Source: Pelagimonas varians
GTDB taxonomy: Bacteria; Pseudomonadota; Alphaproteobacteria; Rhodobacterales; Rhodobacteraceae
Direction: 5' to 3'
Assembly (NCBI RefSeq): GCF_003208435.1
Contig: NZ_QKMF01000003.1
Location: 186,001-250,000, forward strand
DNA length: 64,000 bases
The notes under the pieces were generated by a model. The model searched no databases and was not told the DNA's origin. It saw only the letters and a program-made list of their open reading frames with translations. Made by a program: the position numbers and the translations under genes. Positions 42,901-51,995 of the stretch are shown here, in pieces; within the stretch, counting starts at the first letter, position 1; each line of letters starts with the position of its first letter.

Positions 42901-45900
42901 GCTTCGTCTTGCAGGGCCGATAGGGTGACATCGATATCCTCGGCGGGGTCGGTTTCGCCGTCGCCAAAGCGCAGGTCGAGCGAGACCCAGTCGTTGCCGT
43001 CGCCCGCCAAAACGGTGTCGCCTTTGTCGGCACCAAAGATCCGGTCCTGCCCGCCATTGGTGACAAAGCGGTCGCGCCCGCCGACGGCATAGACCATATC
43101 GCTGGCGCTGCCGGTGGTGAAATCGATCTTTTCGATGTCCGAGAAGTATTGGTAAACATAGCCGAAATCGTCGACATAGACGCGGTAGTAGGTGGTGGAG
43201 GAGTTGCTGTAATAGGTGATGCCACTGGTTGCGTCGCCCCAGTCGATGGTCAGCGTGTCGATGCCGTCACCGGCAAGGAAATTCGCTGACCCCAGCGCGC
43301 CCAGATCGGTCAGATAATGGTCGTCGCCATCGCCGGAGTTCCAGTAATTCGATACGCCAAACACGTTGGAGGATGAGCTGACGTTTCGGGTGTCCAAAAG
43401 GTCATTGCCTGCGCCCGTTGTTATGCGGACCTGTTCGATTCCTTCCCATGAGGTTTCGACGGCTGTTCCGGCATTTACGATGACAGGGCCGGTTTGCGTA
43501 TCAAGCAGTCGCAGCGAGAAATCGAGCCCTAGATCCACATCTTCGGCCGTTCGGATAGTCGCATAGACAAGGTCATGCCCCGCTCCGCCTGACACTTCCA
43601 ATGCCCCGCGGTAGCCGTACAGCCGGTCGGAACCGCCGTTGCCCACCAAGGTATCAGCAAGGTTGCCGCCATACAGGACATCGCTTGCCGATCCGCCCCT
43701 GAGATCAAAGGATTCAATCCCGTCAAAGTAGGTGTAAACGTAACCGTCGACATAGGTTCGGTAGTAGGAGGCGGAGGAGTTGCTGAAATGGGTGATCGCG
43801 GAGGCAGAGGTGGACCAGTCCATCCGCATTATGTCGGCGGCACCTTCGCCGCCGTAAACGTAATGTGTGCCCCGGGACAGCAACGTTAAACGCAGGTCAT
43901 CGTCGCCTTCGTCGCCGCTCAGGACTTCGCTTCCGCCGCCCCCGGCGATGATCGTGTCGTTGCCCATGCCGCCGCTGATCGTGTCGCCGGATGCGTTGCC
44001 GGTGATCACATTGTCCAGATCGTTGCCGGTGATGCGCACCGCGCCCGACGTGTCTGCGACGGTCAGGTCTTCGATATCAGCCGCCTGCACCGACATGTCA
44101 AAGCTGGAGGCCCCGGCGGCGCGCACTTCGATCAAATCATGGCCGCTGGTGTCGGTGATCAGATCCAGCACGTTGTCGACGACATAGGTGTCGTCCCCCA
44201 CGCCGCCGATCATGGTGTCGCGCCCCAACAGCCCGTCCAACCGGTCATTGCCAGCTGTGCCAATCAGCGTGTTGGCCAACGCATTTCCGGTGCCGATGCG
44301 CGCTGCGCCCAGCAGTGTCAGGTTTTCGATGTTGAGTTGGCTAGGCGCATCCAGTGACCAGTCCACCCAAGCCTGAACCAGATCAGTGCCGGTTCCAAGT
44401 TCGGTGACTTGCTCTAGGATATGGTCGACAACATAGGTGTCGTCGCCGTTGCCGCCGATCAGCGTGTCGGCGTCTTGTCCGCCGTCAAGGCTGTCATTGC
44501 CAGCGTCGCCATCCAGATAATCTGCCCCGATACCGCCGTCGAGACTATCGTGCCCCGAGCCGCCGAGCAGAGTGTCATTCCCCAAGGCCCCGCGCAGCGT
44601 GTCGTCGCCGCCCAAACCCAAAAAGGCGTTGTCGCCATCATCGCCGATCAAAGTATCAGCCAGCGCCGAGCCTTCGATTTCTTCGATACTGGTATAGGTG
44701 TCGCCAGCCGCGTCGCCGCCAATCTGTGCCGCCAATGTCAGATCGATAGAAACCGCAACAGTGCTGCTGCGATAGGTGGCCCGGTCCCGTCCAGTGCCGC
44801 CGATCAGTGCATCCGCACCGCCAAGGCCTTCGAGCGTGTCGTTTCCACTGGCTCCGATCAGGGATTGGTCTAATGCGTTACCGGTCAGCGAACCGTTCAG
44901 GACTGAGGCGTCCAGGGCCATTACTTCGATGTCATCGTCCGCGTCCAAAGCAAAACTTTGAAGTCTCGATATGGCGGTGTCGGTGCCCTCAAGGGCAGCT
45001 TCGACAATATCGTCGCCGAGGTGGTCGACGAAATATGTATCATTGCCGCCATGGCCGATCATGCTGTCGGCACCAGCTTGGCCGTCCAACCATTCGCCCG
45101 CCCCGGACCCGTGCAGCGTGTCTGACCCGCCGCCGCCATACAGCGATCCACCAGAAAGCCCGAGCTGGTTTGCGGTTATGACATTGTCGCCAGCGTTGCC
45201 CGTGCCTGAAATGGCTGTCCCGATCAGAGTCAGGTTTTCAATCTGGCTTTGGGTGCCGGTGGCGATGGACCAGCTGATCGCTGCCCGTACTTCGTCTGTA
45301 CCGCCATCGGTGCCTACTGGAATCTCGCCATAGCGGTTTTCATCAACAACGTCGCCTGTGTCATCGACAAAATAGAGATCGTCGCCCTGTGCGCCGACCA
45401 TGGTGTCCGCGCCGGTTCCGCCGTCCAGTGTGTCGTTGCCATCAGACCCCAAAAGCACATCGTCGCCGCCTGCACCGGCGATGGAATCATCACCATCCAG
45501 CCCGATGATCATCTCGCCGTTGCCGCTGCCGGTCAGCGTATCCGCGTCATTGGAGCCTTGTAGCACCTCAATCGAGGTCAGAACGTCGCCCTGCGCGGTT
45601 CCGCCTGCGCCTGTGCCGGTTCCAAGGTTCACATTCACCCCGACGCCCGAATAGACGTAGGATACCATGTCTTCGCCGTCGCCGCCGCTGAGTGTATCCG
45701 CGCCTGCGCCGCCATAGAACAAATCGGCCCCGTCGCCGCCGATCAAGCTGTCGTTGCCGTCCCGGCCAAACAATGTGTCTTCGCCAATGCCGCCGTCCAG
45801 CGTGTCACCGGCCGCACCGCCCGCCAAAATATCGCGACCTTCGCCGCCTTCGATCGAACCGGCAATGGCAAGAGTTTCGGACAGCACCAGCTGGTCATTA

Positions 45901-48083
45901 CCCTGTCCAAGATCAGCAGCAATCTGCGTCCCGCTGGTATAAGCCTCGGCATAGCCGTCGATGACGACGTTGACCTTGCCGCCGGTTGCATCGCTGACAT
46001 AGGCGATTTCGTTGCCGTCCACGGCGCTGCCAACCAATCGATTCCCGGCAAGCGGCCCTGTGTTCAGTGTCAGCACACCGCCCGAGAGGGACGCCAGTGC
46101 CAGCGTCGATGTGCTGGAAGCCAGGCCTGAAACGCCGGTGAAGTTGAAGTCCGCCAGCGTGATCTGCGGGCTGTCGATGCGGAAAATATCCCCGCCCAAA
46201 ACACGCGCTGCAAGGGTCAGATGCGCTGTAATCGACCCCGAGGCATCGAAAAGACTAAAAGGGTTCGTCGAAAGCGCCGCAAGGAATTCATCATAGTACA
46301 GACGCCCCGGCTGTGATTGCAGCCCATCGGCAATATCAAGTTCGATTGTGCCGGTGACCGCGCCGCCGCCATACAAGCTTGCGATCACGGCATCCAGGGC
46401 CGCACCAAGGTTGATCGTTGCCGACAACGAGGCCTCGGGCCCTTCGCCGTCTATCACATATAGCCCGTTCAGCGCTGTCAACGCCGATGCGCCCGGCATG
46501 GTTAGCCCACGAGTGCTATAGCCGAATGCGAGGTCAAAGGCCGCCGAAATCGAGCCGCCGATGTTCACAGTGATACCGGTAAAGACCGGAATGGTCAGCA
46601 GGCTGTCGCCGCCGGCAGACATTGAGACTTCGGGGAAATCAATTTCGACCAGATCTGCCTCGCCGCCGAACAACAACGACAGAATTTGGGCTGGATCCTC
46701 AAGGATCGGCACCGAAAAGGCGGTCCCACTGACCATCTCTTGCAGCATTTCTTGCGGAGAAGTGCCGCCGCTGGAGTTGGTCCATTCGCCGCCGGACAGC
46801 GCATCGACGACGTCGGTCAATGTATCCGCAGCGCCCTGAAGGTCGAGATTGGCCGTGGTGATGTCGAAGGCTAAATCACGCAGGTCTTCGGCGGTGTCGA
46901 GGTTGAAGTCACCAAAGTTCAAACCGGCTTCGCCGACAGCCACGGAATCAAGGAACTCGGCCCAATCGACAATATCTTTGGCAAGGTCGATGAAGTCTTC
47001 AATTGGCCCCAGATCGATATCCGGATCGGCCAGTTTCAGCAGATCCAGCATGTTGATCTCGCCGTCGCCACTCAGATCCAGCAGTGTTTCCCAATTGGGC
47101 AACAGTTTGAGCATGGTGATGTCGGCGGTGATGACCTCTAGGGCAGTGTTGATGGGGTCGATCAGCGGCGCGATTGCGTCAAAGATCGGCAACATCACGT
47201 TTTCAAGAAAGCTACCGAGGTCGAGCGTTACATCCTTCAGCACAACGCTGGGCAACTCGCCAAAAGTCACATTCTGGTCGGTTGGATTGACGTCGGCATT
47301 GATGAACTGCCAGTCAATTTCCAGAACAGCCGACACTGACGGAAGCGCGCCTGTGCCAAAATCAGCTGCCATAGCCAGACCGATATCGGCTTGGCCGTTC
47401 AGCGACACATCCAGGAAATCCTGTCCCATTTCAGACAGGCGCAACAAGCCGTCATTATTTGCGTCGGTCAGGTCGATGGCAAACTCGAGGTCCAGCTCTG
47501 TACCCGCATCGGCCACAACATATTGCAACACGCCCAAGGAGGCAGACGCGTTAAAAGTAACGCCGGTGGTGCCGAGCGATAGATCAATGCCCGAGGCAGC
47601 CGTGTCGATGAAAAAGCCCGAAGAATCCAACCCCATGGTCAGGCTCAGGGCTGCGTTGGCTGCCACATCGGCAGATCCGGCCACAGAGACAGCGATCCCC
47701 GGTAGGCCGATGTCACCGGCCACTGCAAATTGCGAAGTTTCCCCGGCTTCGGCATTTATCGACAGGGTGATATCCGAACCGCTGACCTGAACGCCGACAA
47801 CAACGCCCGACATCCCGATAGAGGCCAGCGCATTGTTGATCTCAATCTCGACCTGCGCGGCGGTATAAGTGGCCGCACCGGACAAAGTCGACAAGGCATT
47901 TACCAAAGCCGTGCGGGTGTTTTCCATCACCTGCGTCGCGTCACTGGAACTGGTCCCAAGCCCGGTTCCGATCAATGGCAGTGTCTCGGCCAAGGCTTGC
48001 GCGCCATATGCGATATTCAAAGAGTTGAGTGCAGAGGCGGCGCTGGTATGGAGCTGGTCTATCTGCGCTTGGGAAATTGTCAT
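39963..48083 (-). CDS. Giant RTX repeat protein, probably type I secreted
   Basis: 2706 residues, acidic, no Sec signal. Residues 1-750 form a Gly/Ala/Leu-rich region with two calcium-loop-like sites (DLTDANNDGLLRLSEMG about 210; DLSGDGEINMLDLLKL about 335). From about 750 to 2110 come many GGxGxDxLx calcium-binding repeats in blocks, with long inserts. A 195-residue unit is duplicated almost perfectly (about 1583-2037). Two cadherin/VCBS-like domains follow (about 2175-2360: DGYASGSQELTVTGV; VDVLANDFDLEGPAPT). The last 350 residues are 49-residue repeats with YDDGR and TDPxNAxxW motifs. Probably a surface or released adhesin; no secretion genes are adjacent, and no enzyme domain is visible. 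Confidence 0.88.
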   Translation of the reverse strand: MTISQAQIDQLHTSAASALNSLNIAYGAQALAETLPLIGTGLGTSSSDATQVMENTRTALVNALSTLSGAATYTAAQVEIEINNALASIGMSGVVVGVQVSGSDITLSINAEAGETSQFAVAGDIGLPGIAVSVAGSADVAANAALSLTMGLDSSGFFIDTAASGIDLSLGTTGVTFNASASLGVLQYVVADAGTELDLEFAIDLTDANNDGLLRLSEMGQDFLDVSLNGQADIGLAMAADFGTGALPSVSAVLEIDWQFINADVNPTDQNVTFGELPSVVLKDVTLDLGSFLENVMLPIFDAIAPLIDPINTALEVITADITMLKLLPNWETLLDLSGDGEINMLDLLKLADPDIDLGPIEDFIDLAKDIVDWAEFLDSVAVGEAGLNFGDFNLDTAEDLRDLAFDITTANLDLQGAADTLTDVVDALSGGEWTNSSGGTSPQEMLQEMVSGTAFSVPILEDPAQILSLLFGGEADLVEIDFPEVSMSAGGDSLLTIPVFTGITVNIGGSISAAFDLAFGYSTRGLTMPGASALTALNGLYVIDGEGPEASLSATINLGAALDAVIASLYGGGAVTGTIELDIADGLQSQPGRLYYDEFLAALSTNPFSLFDASGSITAHLTLAARVLGGDIFRIDSPQITLADFNFTGVSGLASSTSTLALASLSGGVLTLNTGPLAGNRLVGSAVDGNEIAYVSDATGGKVNVVIDGYAEAYTSGTQIAADLGQGNDQLVLSETLAIAGSIEGGEGRDILAGGAAGDTLDGGIGEDTLFGRDGNDSLIGGDGADLFYGGAGADTLSGGDGEDMVSYVYSGVGVNVNLGTGTGAGGTAQGDVLTSIEVLQGSNDADTLTGSGNGEMIIGLDGDDSIAGAGGDDVLLGSDGNDTLDGGTGADTMVGAQGDDLYFVDDTGDVVDENRYGEIPVGTDGGTDEVRAAISWSIATGTQSQIENLTLIGTAISGTGNAGDNVITANQLGLSGGSLYGGGGSDTLHGSGAGEWLDGQAGADSMIGHGGNDTYFVDHLGDDIVEAALEGTDTAISRLQSFALDADDDIEVMALDASVLNGSLTGNALDQSLIGASGNDTLEGLGGADALIGGTGRDRATYRSSTVAVSIDLTLAAQIGGDAAGDTYTSIEEIEGSALADTLIGDDGDNAFLGLGGDDTLRGALGNDTLLGGSGHDSLDGGIGADYLDGDAGNDSLDGGQDADTLIGGNGDDTYVVDHILEQVTELGTGTDLVQAWVDWSLDAPSQLNIENLTLLGAARIGTGNALANTLIGTAGNDRLDGLLGRDTMIGGVGDDTYVVDNVLDLITDTSGHDLIEVRAAGASSFDMSVQAADIEDLTVADTSGAVRITGNDLDNVITGNASGDTISGGMGNDTIIAGGGGSEVLSGDEGDDDLRLTLLSRGTHYVYGGEGAADIMRMDWSTSASAITHFSNSSASYYRTYVDGYVYTYFDGIESFDLRGGSASDVLYGGNLADTLVGNGGSDRLYGYRGALEVSGGAGHDLVYATIRTAEDVDLGLDFSLRLLDTQTGPVIVNAGTAVETSWEGIEQVRITTGAGNDLLDTRNVSSSSNVFGVSNYWNSGDGDDHYLTDLGALGSANFLAGDGIDTLTIDWGDATSGITYYSNSSTTYYRVYVDDFGYVYQYFSDIEKIDFTTGSASDMVYAVGGRDRFVTNGGQDRIFGADKGDTVLAGDGNDWVSLDLRFGDGETDPAEDIDVTLSALQDEAAVFYEGTEGETHLQGVEQMYLYTGAGDDRFDTRGVASNSGWFGYSNYISLGDGDDHYLTDLGALGSANFLAGDGIDTLTIDWGDATSGITYYSNSSTTYYRVYVDDFGYVYQYFSDIEKIDFTTGSASDIVYAVGGRDRFVTNGGQDRIFGADKGDTVLAGDGNDWVSLDLRFGDGETDPAEDIDVTLSALQDEAAVFYEGTEDETHLQGVEQMYLYTGAGDDRFDTRGVASNSGWFGYSNYISLGDGDDHYLTDLGALGSANFLAGDGFDTLTIDWGAATSGITYYSNSSTTYYRVYVEGFGYVYQYFSNVEIFDLTGGSGADSLLGGSLTDRLIGNAGNDTLRAGSGNDFVQGGAGHDLIVLGDGDDTAFGEAGNDTIIGSLGSDVNVAAYSGSAASIYVIDLGEGSYRVITEAGGSDLLQNIQTLRFTDGLVTTDYAISSLVNSAPVLPATAEATLVTGQTTPIFDAEATDPESHPVTYSLAGADAGLFAIDPLTGEVTFDGDPTLALPEAAVGGLVYSLEIIASDGYASGSQELTVTGVSNLPPEAVDDLATTNQSAPVSVDVLANDFDLEGPAPTLAGFGQPEHGSVTQAGGSLVYQPDAGFYGVDQFVYDIVDAQGLRSSGEVVINVNRVRERLDSEELASWQSQTTVISPTGQLISKEITYDDGRVLVAQYTNGVRSSQTLTDPENAHSWTSQSLAYDGGGALISMDTTFDDGRVLSAQYTNGVRSAQTLTDPENAFSWTDQIYAYDSDGTLISRVANYDDGRVLVSEYTAGVRSAQTLTDPQNAHSWTSQSSAYGVDGVLMSRVTNHDDGRVQSATYTAGVRSTQTLTDPDNAHRWTDQSLTYDSEGNLISKVTNFDDGRVGNFRYVAGVQAEATITDAADAFVWASIERDYNSSGVLIESQTTYDDGRILTTEFAAGVRSTQTQTDPDNVYLWTNKTDVFDVDGTLISRVTNFDDGTVQTWPVVDDSPA
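39990..40990 (-). repeat. C-terminal array of 49-residue repeats (147-bp period)
   Basis: About seven diverged units, each running AGVRSTQTLTDPDNAHxW, then a linker, then LISxVTNFDDGRV. For example, matching DNA at about 40680 and 40827 is 147 bp apart. The array occupies the end of the protein, where RTX proteins normally carry the type I secretion signal. The repeat type is not one I can name. Confidence 0.8.
41971..43334 (-). repeat. Nearly identical 585-bp tandem duplication in the RTX gene
   Basis: The DNA string starting GAGAAGTATTGGTAAACATA recurs at 41971, 42556 and 43141, and GTCAGATAATGGTCGTCGCC at 42138, 42723 and 43308, each exactly 585 bp apart. Two full units and a third partial one differ by only a few bases. 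Each codes 195 residues, including TYYRVYVDDFGYVYQYFSDI. Such identity means recent duplication or ongoing recombination. A more distant relative of the first part lies near 43730. Confidence 0.93.
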
Positions 48084-48369
48084 AAAAACGGCCTACTTAA
48101 ACTGAATTCGCCTACATCTTAAAATTGTATGCGTCTGAAAACGTGCTGTTGGATTAATAATTCTGTATAAATTTATGCAATATTTGGCTTTTATTTGGCA
48201 AGTGGCATCATCGACAGGCTAACCGCAACGCGATTTGCTCGCTCCGGTTTTTGCTTTTTGGGATGGGGGAAATCGAATGCGCTGTTCGGTTGCAGCCAAA
48301 CTCTAAGGGCCGGCTCGGGGGCAATTAAAACGGCGATGTAAACAGGGGGCGGGTGCCCGATCGGTTCGG
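48084..48369. other. Upstream region of the RTX gene
   Basis: About 285 bp, AT-rich for the first 110 bp next to the RTX start. The minus strand must carry its promoter; the ribosome site (AAGTAGG) is weak. The part near 48300 is the 3' flank of the hydrolase gene. No other gene seen. Confidence 0.4.
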
Positions 48370-49215
48370 TTATCCGAGTGTCTGAAAAGCGGTCCGGACC
48401 TGTTCAATGTCTGCCGGTCTGGATAGGGTGGGCGCATGGCCGCAATCACAAATCCCAGTGCTTGAAGGCTTTGGGCCAGTGCCTAGCATCTGTTGCAAAA
48501 TGCTTTGGGTCAGCAGGTCTGACTGCTCACCGTAAAAAACATGCGTGGGGGTAGTTATGCTTTGCCATCGATCCCAAACGGTCATGTCCTGAGGCGCGTG
48601 GGTAAACTGCGAGATAATTGCGGGGTCATAGTGCAATGTCAGCTGGCCAGACGACGTCCGCCGTAAGGAGGCCAGTGCCATACGCTGCCAAAATGCATCT
48701 GGCGCAGGGCCAAAAGGGGCATAAGCCTTGCGCAGCCAGACTTCGGCCTCGGTGTGGGTGGCAAACTGTGGGGGATTGCCAACATAGGCCATGATGCGCT
48801 GGATTGCAGGGGCAGGCACTTCGGGGCCAATATCGTTGATCAATAGGGTGTTCAAACGTGCATGCTGGTCGCCAGACGCGATCCACATTCCGATCTGTCC
48901 GCCCATCGAGGTCCCCAGTAAGTCAGCGCTATCCAAGCCATAGGCGTCCATGAGGCCAAGTGTGATTTTCGCGTAACTTTCAACCCGGTAGTCGGTGGTT
49001 GGATTGGCGGACCAGCTTGATCGTCCGCGCCCGATCATATCGGGGCACAAAACATGGTAGTGATCTGACAGGGCCGACGCGATTTCATCAAAATCGCGTC
49101 CGGTGCGGGCCAGTCCGTGCAGCATAAGCAAAGCAGGTGCCCCGCCTTGCCCCCATTCCGTCACATGAACTTCATGCCCCATGACCGGTACAAAATTGAA
49201 ACGCGGGCCGCTCAT
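48370..49215 (-). CDS. Alpha/beta hydrolase
   Basis: 281 residues. LMLHGLARTGRDFDEIASAL is the oxyanion-hole HG motif, LLGTSMGGQIGMW holds the nucleophile Ser, and GHAPTLSRPADIEQV the catalytic His. No signal peptide. The fold covers esterases, lactonases and C-C hydrolases. It overlaps livM by 4 bp as the last gene of the Liv operon, so it probably acts on the imported compound, perhaps an ester, amide or lactone. I do not think it is PcaD: no close motif match and it is far from the pca genes. Confidence 0.85.
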   Translation of the reverse strand: MSGPRFNFVPVMGHEVHVTEWGQGGAPALLMLHGLARTGRDFDEIASALSDHYHVLCPDMIGRGRSSWSANPTTDYRVESYAKITLGLMDAYGLDSADLLGTSMGGQIGMWIASGDQHARLNTLLINDIGPEVPAPAIQRIMAYVGNPPQFATHTEAEVWLRKAYAPFGPAPDAFWQRMALASLRRTSSGQLTLHYDPAIISQFTHAPQDMTVWDRWQSITTPTHVFYGEQSDLLTQSILQQMLGTGPKPSSTGICDCGHAPTLSRPADIEQVRTAFQTLG

Positions 49216-50288
49216 TTCCGCGCTCCTTTGGTCATCACAGTGCCTGCGATGCCGCGCGGGAAGAAGTAAACCAGAAGAATAAAGATGATCCCGAGCCAGA
49301 AGAGCCAGCGATCAGGGGCGAGCAGCTCTGGCAGCAACGGAATGTTCGCCGTTGCCTCTGACGCGGCACCCATCAAATCCCGTAAATAATACTGGGCCAT
49401 GACCATGAGAACAGCGCCGATCACCGCGCCCCACATTGTGCCCATGCCGCCGATCACTACCATCAGTAAGATGTCGATCATAATCGCAAAAGACAGCGCA
49501 GTATCGGGGCCCGTGTACTTTAACCAGATCGCATAGATGGATCCAGCGACAGAAGCCGCAACAGCCGAAAGGCAAAAGACAAAGGTGCGGTAGGCAACAA
49601 CACGATACCCAATGGCCTCGGCGCGGGATTCATTTTCTCGAATGGCTTTCAAGACCGTGCCGAGCGGCGAGACTGTGATGCGCAACATCACAAGGAAGAG
49701 GGCCAGAGAGGAGAAAAAGACAAAGTAGTAAGCCGCCAGTTTGCCGTTCAGTTTAACGCCGAACCAGCGGACCACTTTGCCGTTATCATCCACCATCAGC
49801 TTGTTCGCGGTTTTGAACAGATCCGGCGCGCGGTAGGTGATCCCGTCTTCGCCGCCCGTCAGATGCGAAAGCTGCGAGGCCAAGACCAACACAACCGAGG
49901 CCGCAGCCAATGTAATCATCGCAAAGAAAATGGCTTTGACCCGTAGGCTGATCAAGCCGATGACGGTGGCCACGACGAGTGAGACAAGGATGCCTGCCAG
50001 TGTTCCAATCGCAACTGCGTCCCACCCCGGCCCCATTTGCTTCAAGGCAATGGCCGCCCCGTAAGAGCCAAATCCAAAGAACATCGTATGGGCGAAACTG
50101 ACGATGCCTGTATAGCCGATCAGCAGGTCATAACTGGCAACCAGCACGATGAAAATGCAAATGCGGGCCGCGACTTCGAGGGCGCGAACGTCTTGAAACA
50201 AGAAGGGGGCAAAAAGCAGCGCAGCGGCTATGATCAGCATACCTGTTTTGACGGCCATGGTGCCGTAAGTATTGTTCACATGTGCCAT
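49212..50288 (-). CDS. livM: Liv-type ABC transporter permease LivM
   Basis: 358 residues, about ten membrane helices. RICIFIVLVASYDLLIGYTG, SFAHTMFFGFGSYGAAIALK and VVIGGMGTMWGAVIGAVLM are the conserved LivM motifs, the last contacting the ATPases. It forms the import channel with LivH. Starts 1 bp after the livH stop. Confidence 0.92.
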   Translation of the reverse strand: MAHVNNTYGTMAVKTGMLIIAAALLFAPFLFQDVRALEVAARICIFIVLVASYDLLIGYTGIVSFAHTMFFGFGSYGAAIALKQMGPGWDAVAIGTLAGILVSLVVATVIGLISLRVKAIFFAMITLAAASVVLVLASQLSHLTGGEDGITYRAPDLFKTANKLMVDDNGKVVRWFGVKLNGKLAAYYFVFFSSLALFLVMLRITVSPLGTVLKAIRENESRAEAIGYRVVAYRTFVFCLSAVAASVAGSIYAIWLKYTGPDTALSFAIMIDILLMVVIGGMGTMWGAVIGAVLMVMAQYYLRDLMGAASEATANIPLLPELLAPDRWLFWLGIIFILLVYFFPRGIAGTVMTKGARK

Positions 50289-50289
50289 A

Positions 50290-51282
50290 TTATTTCACCG
50301 CCGGACGCAGGCCGCTGGGCCGCCACATCAAAATCGCCATCATCAAAATCATGTTTGAGGCAAGCGCCAGTTTGGGGGCGAGATAGCCAATGTAATTGGC
50401 CGTCAGGCCGACGATGATGGCCCCCAGAAGGGTGCCTTCGATGGAGCCTAGGCCGCCAATGATGACAACGATAAACACAACAATCATCATCTCGCCGCCA
50501 AGCGCGGGCGTAATCAGGGTTTCATATCCGGCCCACATCGCGCCGCCCAATGCCGCCAATGCGGACCCCAACATGAACACACCGATAAAGAGGCGGTTGA
50601 TTTTGAACCCGAGGCTTTCGACCATTTCACGGTTTTCCACCCCCGCGCGGATCAATAGTCCGATGCGGCTGCGGTTTAAAAGAAGGTAAAGACCAGTGAA
50701 CACCACAGCCCCAAGGCCGAAAGCAAAGACGCGGTAAATCTCGATGCTGACATCACCGATGATCCAGGCCCCGTCTAAAAAGGACGGGCGCGGTACGGTG
50801 ACAGGGGTGCCGCCCCAAACCGCCAGAATGATCTGTTCGGACACAATCAGCGCACCCATTGTGATCAGGATTTGGCGCAGGTGATCGCGGTACACAGGTC
50901 GAATGATCACGGTCTCAAAAAACAGACCGGCCGCAAGGCCAAAGGTGATCGCGGCCAGCAGCGCTAGACCAAGCGCCGCAGAGGCCAAGAGCACGCTGTC
51001 GCTGTCCAGCCAACCGCCCAAAGCCGCCAGAACGCTGGCCGCAACAAAAGCCCCAAAGCTGATAAAGGCCGAATGGCCAAAGTTCATGACATCCATCAAG
51101 CCAAACACAAGGCTGAGACCCGAGGCCATGAGGAAGACCATCATGCCCATCGACAGGCCCGCAATGGTCAAGGTGACCCAAGACGACGGCGCGCCGATCA
51201 AGACAAATGCGATTGCAGCCAGCACGACCGGTAGCAGGTTAACACCGCCGTACCGGCCCAGCGTTTCAGATAGTTTGTCCAT
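50290..51282 (-). CDS. livH: Liv-type ABC transporter permease LivH
   Basis: 330 residues from the ATG at 51282 (GAGGGG 4 bases upstream); another ATG at 51294 overlaps the livF stop by 4 bp and is a near-equal choice. About eight membrane helices. FGLMDVMNFGHSAFISFGAF is the LivH hallmark, and VVIIGGLGSIEGTLLGAIIV the ATPase-contact loop. Confidence 0.92.
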   Translation of the reverse strand: MDKLSETLGRYGGVNLLPVVLAAIAFVLIGAPSSWVTLTIAGLSMGMMVFLMASGLSLVFGLMDVMNFGHSAFISFGAFVAASVLAALGGWLDSDSVLLASAALGLALLAAITFGLAAGLFFETVIIRPVYRDHLRQILITMGALIVSEQIILAVWGGTPVTVPRPSFLDGAWIIGDVSIEIYRVFAFGLGAVVFTGLYLLLNRSRIGLLIRAGVENREMVESLGFKINRLFIGVFMLGSALAALGGAMWAGYETLITPALGGEMMIVVFIVVIIGGLGSIEGTLLGAIIVGLTANYIGYLAPKLALASNMILMMAILMWRPSGLRPAVK

Positions 51283-51290
51283 GAAACCCC

Positions 51291-51995
51291 TCATGCGGAC
51301 AGGCCCAAAAGATGGCCTTGCAATTCTGTGTCGGCAGCGAAACCTGCCATTGAACCGGTGTGAACCACGCGGCCGTCTTCAATGACCGCCATGTCGCGCC
51401 CAAGACTGCGGGCAAAGTTGAAGTTCTGTTCGACCAGCAAGATGGTGGTGCTTTGGGAAATCTCGCGAAACGCCTCGCCCATTGCGGCCACGATCGACGG
51501 GGCAAGCCCCTTGGTCGGCTCATCGATCAAGATCAGGGCGCGCGGTTCGATAATGGCCCGCGCAACAGCAAGCATCTGTTTTTGACCGCCGGACAGGCTC
51601 CAGGCTTGTTTTGTCCAGAACTTTTCGATGGCCGGAAACAGATCATAAATGCGCTGCAACCGCTTTTGGTCAAAGGTGCCCTTGGCGGTGGCAAGGATCA
51701 GATTTTCCTCGACGGTCAGGCCGCCAAAGATACCCATGTTTTCTGGAACATAGGCAATGCCTTTGCGGGCAATATCTGCGGTGCCCATGCCTGAGAGGTC
51801 TTGCCCCTGAAAGCTGACGGAATTCGCGGATGGCTGCCACAACCCCATGATCGACCGCAGGGTTGTTGTTTTGCCAGCGCCATTGCGCCCCAACAAGACA
51901 AACACGCCGCCTTCGGGGACATCAAAACTGATGCCATGCAGGACGGAATATTGCCCGATGTTGGTTTTCATATCTTTTACACTGAGCAGGGTCAT
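51291..51995 (-). CDS. livF: Liv-type ABC transporter ATPase LivF
   Basis: 234 residues. Walker A GRNGAGKTTTLRSIMG, signature LSGGQKQMLAVARAII and Walker B ALILIDEPTKGLAP; the DEPTKGLAP form is typical of LivF. Overlaps livG by 4 bp. Works with LivG as a heterodimer on LivHM. Confidence 0.93.
   Translation of the reverse strand: MTLLSVKDMKTNIGQYSVLHGISFDVPEGGVFVLLGRNGAGKTTTLRSIMGLWQPSANSVSFQGQDLSGMGTADIARKGIAYVPENMGIFGGLTVEENLILATAKGTFDQKRLQRIYDLFPAIEKFWTKQAWSLSGGQKQMLAVARAIIEPRALILIDEPTKGLAPSIVAAMGEAFREISQSTTILLVEQNFNFARSLGRDMAVIEDGRVVHTGSMAGFAADTELQGHLLGLSA

Noticed and set aside
41971-43334. Regular long repeats that might suggest a CRISPR-like or satellite array
   Set aside because: The 585-bp period keeps the reading frame inside a coding gene and encodes RTX-type protein; there are no short repeats with unique spacers.
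39963-48083. RTX protein as a mannuronan C5-epimerase, given the alginate locus
   Set aside because: No parallel beta-helix epimerase module or its catalytic motif is visible; the non-RTX parts are Ala/Gly/Leu-rich, cadherin-like or 49-residue repeats.
48370-49215. Alpha/beta hydrolase as the missing PcaD
   Set aside because: It is coupled to a Liv transporter far from the pca genes and only shares general fold motifs.
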